Source of the DNA: Kalaharituber pfeilii
Lineage: Eukaryota > Ascomycota > Pezizomycetes > Pezizales > Pezizaceae
NCBI GenBank assembly: GCA_015179045.1
Contig: WHUZ01000056.1
Location: 368,711-432,710 of the forward strand
Length of the DNA stretch: 64,000 nt
Reading direction: 5' to 3'
Made by a program: the position numbers and the translations under genes. Positions 59,679-64,000 of the stretch are shown here, in pieces. Numbering within the stretch: the first letter of the stretch is position 1; each line of letters opens with the position of its first letter. A model generated the notes under the pieces. It did no database searches. It worked only from the letters and a program-made list of their open reading frames with translations, and was not told the origin of the DNA.

Positions 59679-60467
59679 TACGGGGGAGTATCGTGGCCAC
59701 CTCTTTCAAGCTTGACAAAAACTTAGTTGCTCTAACGGAATGCCCGCTTTCACAATGGCGTCATGGAGAAGGAAGAGAGTGCGAACACAAATTACAGATG
59801 TTCGAGTCTCAGCTATCGACCGCTATAGCGTTGCAAGGCCCTCTATGATGCGGTTACATGTTTACCAGCATATTTCAGCTCTCTTAGAACTGTTATGTCC
59901 ATGAGAGATGACCATACCTATGAGAAACGATAATTGATATGAGAAACGAATACCACGCTCCTATTACCCCGACTAATTATTACGTCTCTTGTGATCTCGT
60001 GCCTGAATGTTCCTGATATTGAAGTTGCTCCAGTTGGTTAGCAGTAACGATACCACATTTCACGCTATGAATATTCCGAGTAATCTGGATGCACTATCCC
60101 TTTCAGAAGCTCGGAGAGCATTCGTTCCATTTCTCGCGGGACTTGAACCTAGCTCAAGTATCTCCGTAGCGTTTAGCATAAATCAAGGCAACTTATTAAT
60201 GTGAGACAGATGTAGCACGAGTTGATAGTGCATGCGCAGGAACTGAGCTGAGCATGTCAGACATCTACAAATAAGCAAAATTTCACATCACACGACAAAA
60301 TATACTAGATTGGGCTCAAACTGTATTTATGATTGTGGGGTAGAAGGCCGCTTTGAGAGGAAGTTGGAAAAGCCCAGCAGAGGCTGGAGGCCATGTTGAA
60401 AAAGTAGGAGCAGAACTAGATTATAAATGCTATGGCGCAGATTCAACTAGAACTGAAGACTAAGTAA
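59679..60467. other. Intergenic region left of the MITE-like element
   Basis: No gene was seen. The short plus-strand frame 60007-60204 has no support. Ordinary mixed-composition DNA. Confidence 0.5.
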
Positions 60468-61269
60468 GGCCCTGTTTGGTTGTAGTAGGTCGTATCAGAT
60501 AGTTTAGACCTAGTATCAGTATGAATGGCCAAGGCGGGATACGGTGCAATTGGAACTGGGGAAGTGTTTGCTACAATTTGACTACGTACCGTGAAGGCGC
60601 AAAAAAAAAAAAAAAAGTAAAAAAATAAAAAAAAAAATAAAAAAAAATAAAATAAAATAAAATTGGATTCCGCGACTACCAATATGTCAAACTTGTCAAT
60701 TGCAGCTATTGCATTCCGAGTCTCAAGCTACTACTGCTATCACTATCACTGTCTATGCCTTCTGCTATAGTACTCAATCAGCCTACCCAAAATGTCAGAA
60801 CTACGAGCAAAGTGGACCTTCCAAAGGACGTCGCGAGTTTGCTGAAAAATAGACCTCCTGTAAGTATGCATTTCCTTGCAATGCTGATGTCTGCATAGGA
60901 GTTTTATTGTAAATAATAGCATGTACTCTGTTATTGCTATTCCAATTGCCAATAATAGGTCTGGAGTGAGGAAATCATGAGAGTTGAGTTCTGCCATAAT
61001 AGTGGTGCAATGCGATGCCGATGTCGTGATGTGACGTCGATATTGTGATGCGATGTCAATGTCAATGTCATGATGCGATGCAATAGTGTGATGCAGTTTG
61101 TTTTAGCAAGCGAAATGATACATCACCTCCGTTGGACAGTTCCAATTTTTGCGGGCGGAAACTCACAGTTTAGTTTCGCACGAAACGACCCTAGCGAAAC
61201 GTAGAAATTGTTTGGTTCCCGTAGTTTCCACTTAAAATCTCGGCTATACGTAGTCAACCAAACAGGGCC
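60468..61269. mobile_element. MITE-like element, probably PIF/Harbinger-related, non-autonomous
   Basis: An 802-bp segment bounded by perfect 15-bp terminal inverted repeats, GGCCCTGTTTGGTTG (60468-60482) and CAACCAAACAGGGCC (61255-61269). It is flanked on both sides by the trinucleotide TAA (60465-60467 and 61270-61272). The 3-bp TAA/TTA duplication plus a GGCC..TGTTTGG terminus is the pattern of PIF/Harbinger (Tourist-type) elements. The inside has no transposase frame. It has an A/T microsatellite (about 60601-60662) and a GATGC/GATGTC-rich stretch (about 61004-61096). Superfamily is inferred from ends and duplication only. Confidence 0.8.
61004..61096. repeat. GATGC/GATGTC imperfect tandem repeat inside the MITE-like element
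   Basis: Repeated GTGATGCGATGC, CGATGTCGTGATGTG, GATGTCAATGTCAATGTC and GATGCGATGCAATAG units in the right third of the element. An internal minisatellite seen directly. Confidence 0.75.
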
Positions 61270-61272
61270 TAA

Positions 61273-63650
61273 TATGTTGGAGGCAAGGCGGAGGATTAAG
61301 GAGTGCAATGAATGGTAGCCGAGGTGCTCATCAAAGAACTGGTGTAGATACGGGAAGTTTAATGGATTGTTTGGTAATGGGCATACTTAATTCTTCGTGA
61401 AAGGGATTGTTTATTCATGCTTAATATTCAAAGAATATCTACTTTTCTGCAGCACGCTTATACTCTTACTTCCAAAAGAGAACTTGAGCCTGCTTGACCA
61501 TCTCAAACAATTTGGCAACATATTTATGGATAACTTCACATGTAGTAGTTTGCTCAGTTCCCCCCACGCAGCCAGACACGGCCCTAGTACTTCTATGTAC
61601 ATACCTTGCTTGTTTCTTTGAGTTCCAGACAAAGTTATTGAAATTACCCTATCTCGTTCGATGCAGTCCTTCATGAAGCAGCTGCCGTTGCACGACAGCT
61701 GGACTATTCTGAATTGGGGTTTCTGCGTTGTCCATTTTTCTTTCTAGTGTTGGTGCAATGGCCTTCGGGATTTCACTCTGCCAAGGGCAACCGGCTGAAT
61801 TTGCTTGGCTTGGCGCTTGCGACCACAAGCAGCTACAGCAAGGTTTGGTGGGAGTACAATGTTAACCCGAGAGATCACTAGGAAATAATGCCAGCAATAA
61901 ACTTAAAAGTATCTATTAGATGTTACAGCATGTCATATTCCGGTAGACACTTGTGGCCTGGTAGGCTTCAATCAATTGCGGGGCAAGCAAGTTACCACAA
62001 TTGCTTGTGGATCCGGATCATTCCGTAGTAGTCTTGTTGCACTACCCTCCCCTCACTCACGAGGTTTTGTCTCTCAATAGCACATCTGGGTAGGCTGTGG
62101 GCCGCGAAACGTTTTTTTACTCGCTGCGGTAACCAATGCTTCTTTCGTAGTGTTTGCGTTAGTTAGAGGGCAATCACGAGCGGAGGTTGACAAGCGCACT
62201 GGCGCTGCCTAGTGGCTTCACATTGATGCCCCATTCGAGAGTCGAGTTGTTATTGGCACTCCCACCAATGCGGTTCGGGAGATCTCATATAGGCTACCGT
62301 TGCCCTTCAACCTAAAATCGTCCTCATCATTATAAAACCCTTCAAATGTTTCCTGCTTTCAATTGCAGGTCGTGGCTCTAATGCATGCTGGATCCCCATA
62401 CGAGAGTGAGATCGACTGCACCCTACGCCCTTATGCAGCCTTTTAAATAACCGAGGGTGAAGAGCTGGTGCACGAGCGCATATCACTTTGATGCATACAT
62501 CGGGAATCAGAATTCTAACCTCTGGCCTGATTTGCGATTACCTAGTAATTCTAACTTCATGAAATTGGACGCAGGCTTCAACGTAGTTTCTCACAATTGA
62601 TGCGAGAGCAAATATTCAAGACCTCGATGCATATATGATAGAACACAGGCTGCTTCGGGTTTCTTCCTTGCACATGCAGAAGCTCGGTGAAATTAAATAC
62701 ACTATTTCTTGCATACGGCCCAAGTAGTCTGGCTTGGCAACCCAAATATCTATGATACGTACCTTTCATGCCACTCAGTTGTGCCTTGGCTACCAAAGAG
62801 TTGCCACAACACAGGTCTGAACCTGCCCAATCTAGTGCCACAGGTGCGCTAGTGTCGTCGGAGTAACCAATGGAGAAGTCCGAAGCTGGGGAGCAGGGCT
62901 CGACCATAAATTCTCTAAGAGAGGGGTTACTTCTCTGTATGAATATCTTGTCTCCATGGCCTGCCTGCCCTGATCTAGCCATTCAAAGCTACTCGTTTGC
63001 GACAGCATGAATGGTATCATAGCTGGTCAAGCGTCTAACCTGTACAATATTTCGTAGGAATGGTAGTCTCATTGTCATAGGATTGTGGAAGAGTGTCAAA
63101 TGCTGCATATTCGGTAGTAGCCTTGCTACTTATGGGACGGCTCCAACATCTGTTACTTCAAGATCAACTGAATGTGCACTTACATGAAGTGAGATCAGGT
63201 AGTGTTTTGTGCACCAATTCGACCGCAAGATACAGGACAGATGAGTCTTTGGTAAACATGTAGGAGATACTTCCACTGATGCTGGCCCAGTGTGTGCAAG
63301 TCACTGAGGCGCTGTGTCTGCTGCTTTGATTCGCTGTCTGGAGCCCACGGCGCCCCGGGATGGGGCATAAGGCAACGAGGCTGGCTACCGTCCCTTCTCT
63401 ACTTCCCTTCCTCTTCGACCTGTCTGACCAGGCTGTTGCTGCTCTGCGCTGTACGCATGAGTATATATGCCCATACGCCTGTATCACGCCGCAGGGCATG
63501 TGGATCTGACTTCGAGAAACCTTCGAGAGGCCGGCTCTTAGCGTTTCGCGAGTTCTCCTATTTTTCGCCCACACAAATCGCAGCTGCGCTAACCCCAGAA
63601 CTTAGCCCTCGCCCCAAGCACAAGCAAAGGACCGTTGTTGTCCCCTTACC
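61273..63650. other. Gene-free region right of the element
   Basis: No recognisable gene on either strand. The longer frames here (62578-62982 and 63164-63574 on the minus strand) have no domains. No tRNA-like fold was noticed. Confidence 0.5.
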
Positions 63651-64000
63651 CATCACCTCTTCCAAGAAAAAAAAAAAGACAGAATTGAGAGAGACTGCGC
63701 AAAAGAGCCAGCGTCCTACTCCGTACTCTCGCAGCCCCTCTACCCCCTCTTCCTTCCAAGAGCGAAAAGGCCAATCCCAGCCTCCGACAATCCTTACAAA
63801 TTTCCCTGCTCCCTTCTTACTGCTCCATCATCCCCTCTTCTTGCTTTTTTGCCTCCCTCGATTCTTCGTTCTTCGAAGTCTCTCTATACACGCTACCTAC
63901 CCCCTCCCTCATCCGGCATTAATTTTTCCTTTCCAACCTCACTGAAGATTTATTATACTACACCTCCTCTTCCGCATCCCCCCCCCCCCCCCCCGCCCGC
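63651..64000 (+). promoter_or_regulatory. Probable pyrimidine-rich promoter/5' leader of a gene beyond the right edge
   Basis: The last about 350 bases of the plus strand are strongly C/T-rich (for example CCCCTCTTCTTGC, CTACCTACCCCCTCCCTCATC) and end in a 17-base C-run at 63978-63994. The same composition precedes the subtilase gene here. The frame 63292-63945 that crosses it ends before the window edge and its translation is Pro/Ser-rich leader-like sequence. The gene itself is not visible. Confidence 0.45.

Noticed and set aside
63292..63945. 217-codon plus-strand frame at the right edge
   Set aside because: Pro/Ser/Leu-rich leader-like translation in a C/T-rich promoter-type stretch; no domain. 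Better explained as the 5' flank of a gene outside the window.

Overview
The window is nuclear DNA of a filamentous ascomycete (Pezizomycotina). Protein-coding genes are split by short GT..AG introns, mostly 50-100 nt. One gene carries the DUF8035-type domain typical of filamentous ascomycetes. Housekeeping proteins such as Tudor-SN, Spt8, a BEACH protein and a vacuolar subtilisin read like filamentous-fungal orthologues. I recognise thirteen genes in 64 kb, with several gene-free stretches of 4-6 kb. That is sparse for an ascomycete and fits an expanded genome such as those of Pezizales (truffle/morel relatives); this last point is inference only. No rRNA, tRNA, CRISPR or intact transposon gene was seen.

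Layout. The left edge holds the 3' part of a BAR-SH3 gene (+), a Yra1/Mlo3 mRNA-export adaptor (+), then three genes on the minus strand: Tudor-SN nuclease, Cu/Zn superoxide dismutase and a Pfa5-like palmitoyltransferase. From 12.8 to 21.3 kb there is mostly non-coding, G/C-run-rich and repeat-bearing DNA with one small spliced cysteine-rich protein gene at 18.0 kb. Next come a His-rich DUF8035 gene (+) and an intronless inositol-polyphosphate 5-phosphatase-like gene (+). From 24.6 to 30.4 kb the DNA is gene-poor and contains a degenerate tandem array with a period near 57 bp. SPT8 (+) and a large 12-exon BEACH/WD40 gene (-) converge at about 33.5 kb. A vacuolar subtilase (+) lies at 44.2-45.9 kb, a Cid1/Cid13-like terminal nucleotidyltransferase (-) at 51.4-55.3 kb, and a small single-pass membrane protein (+) at 59.3 kb. 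A MITE-like element with perfect 15-bp terminal inverted repeats and TAA duplications sits at 60.5-61.3 kb. The right edge looks like the pyrimidine-rich leader of a gene that starts beyond the window.

The genes do not form a pathway. They are independent housekeeping loci of RNA metabolism (Yra1, Tudor-SN, nucleotidyltransferase), transcription (Spt8), membrane traffic and signalling (BAR-SH3, BEACH, Pfa5, 5-phosphatase), stress defence (SOD1) and vacuolar proteolysis. I derived exon structures by hand and checked that every junction keeps the reading frame. They remain predictions without transcript data.

I did not find a convincing new multi-gene system. The most notable items are the MITE, the 57-bp array, the unusually long intron in the Yra1 gene (yeast YRA1 has an autoregulatory long intron), the 60-residue cysteine-rich protein missed by simple ORF calling, and recurrent C-runs on the sense strand near the 5' ends of four genes.
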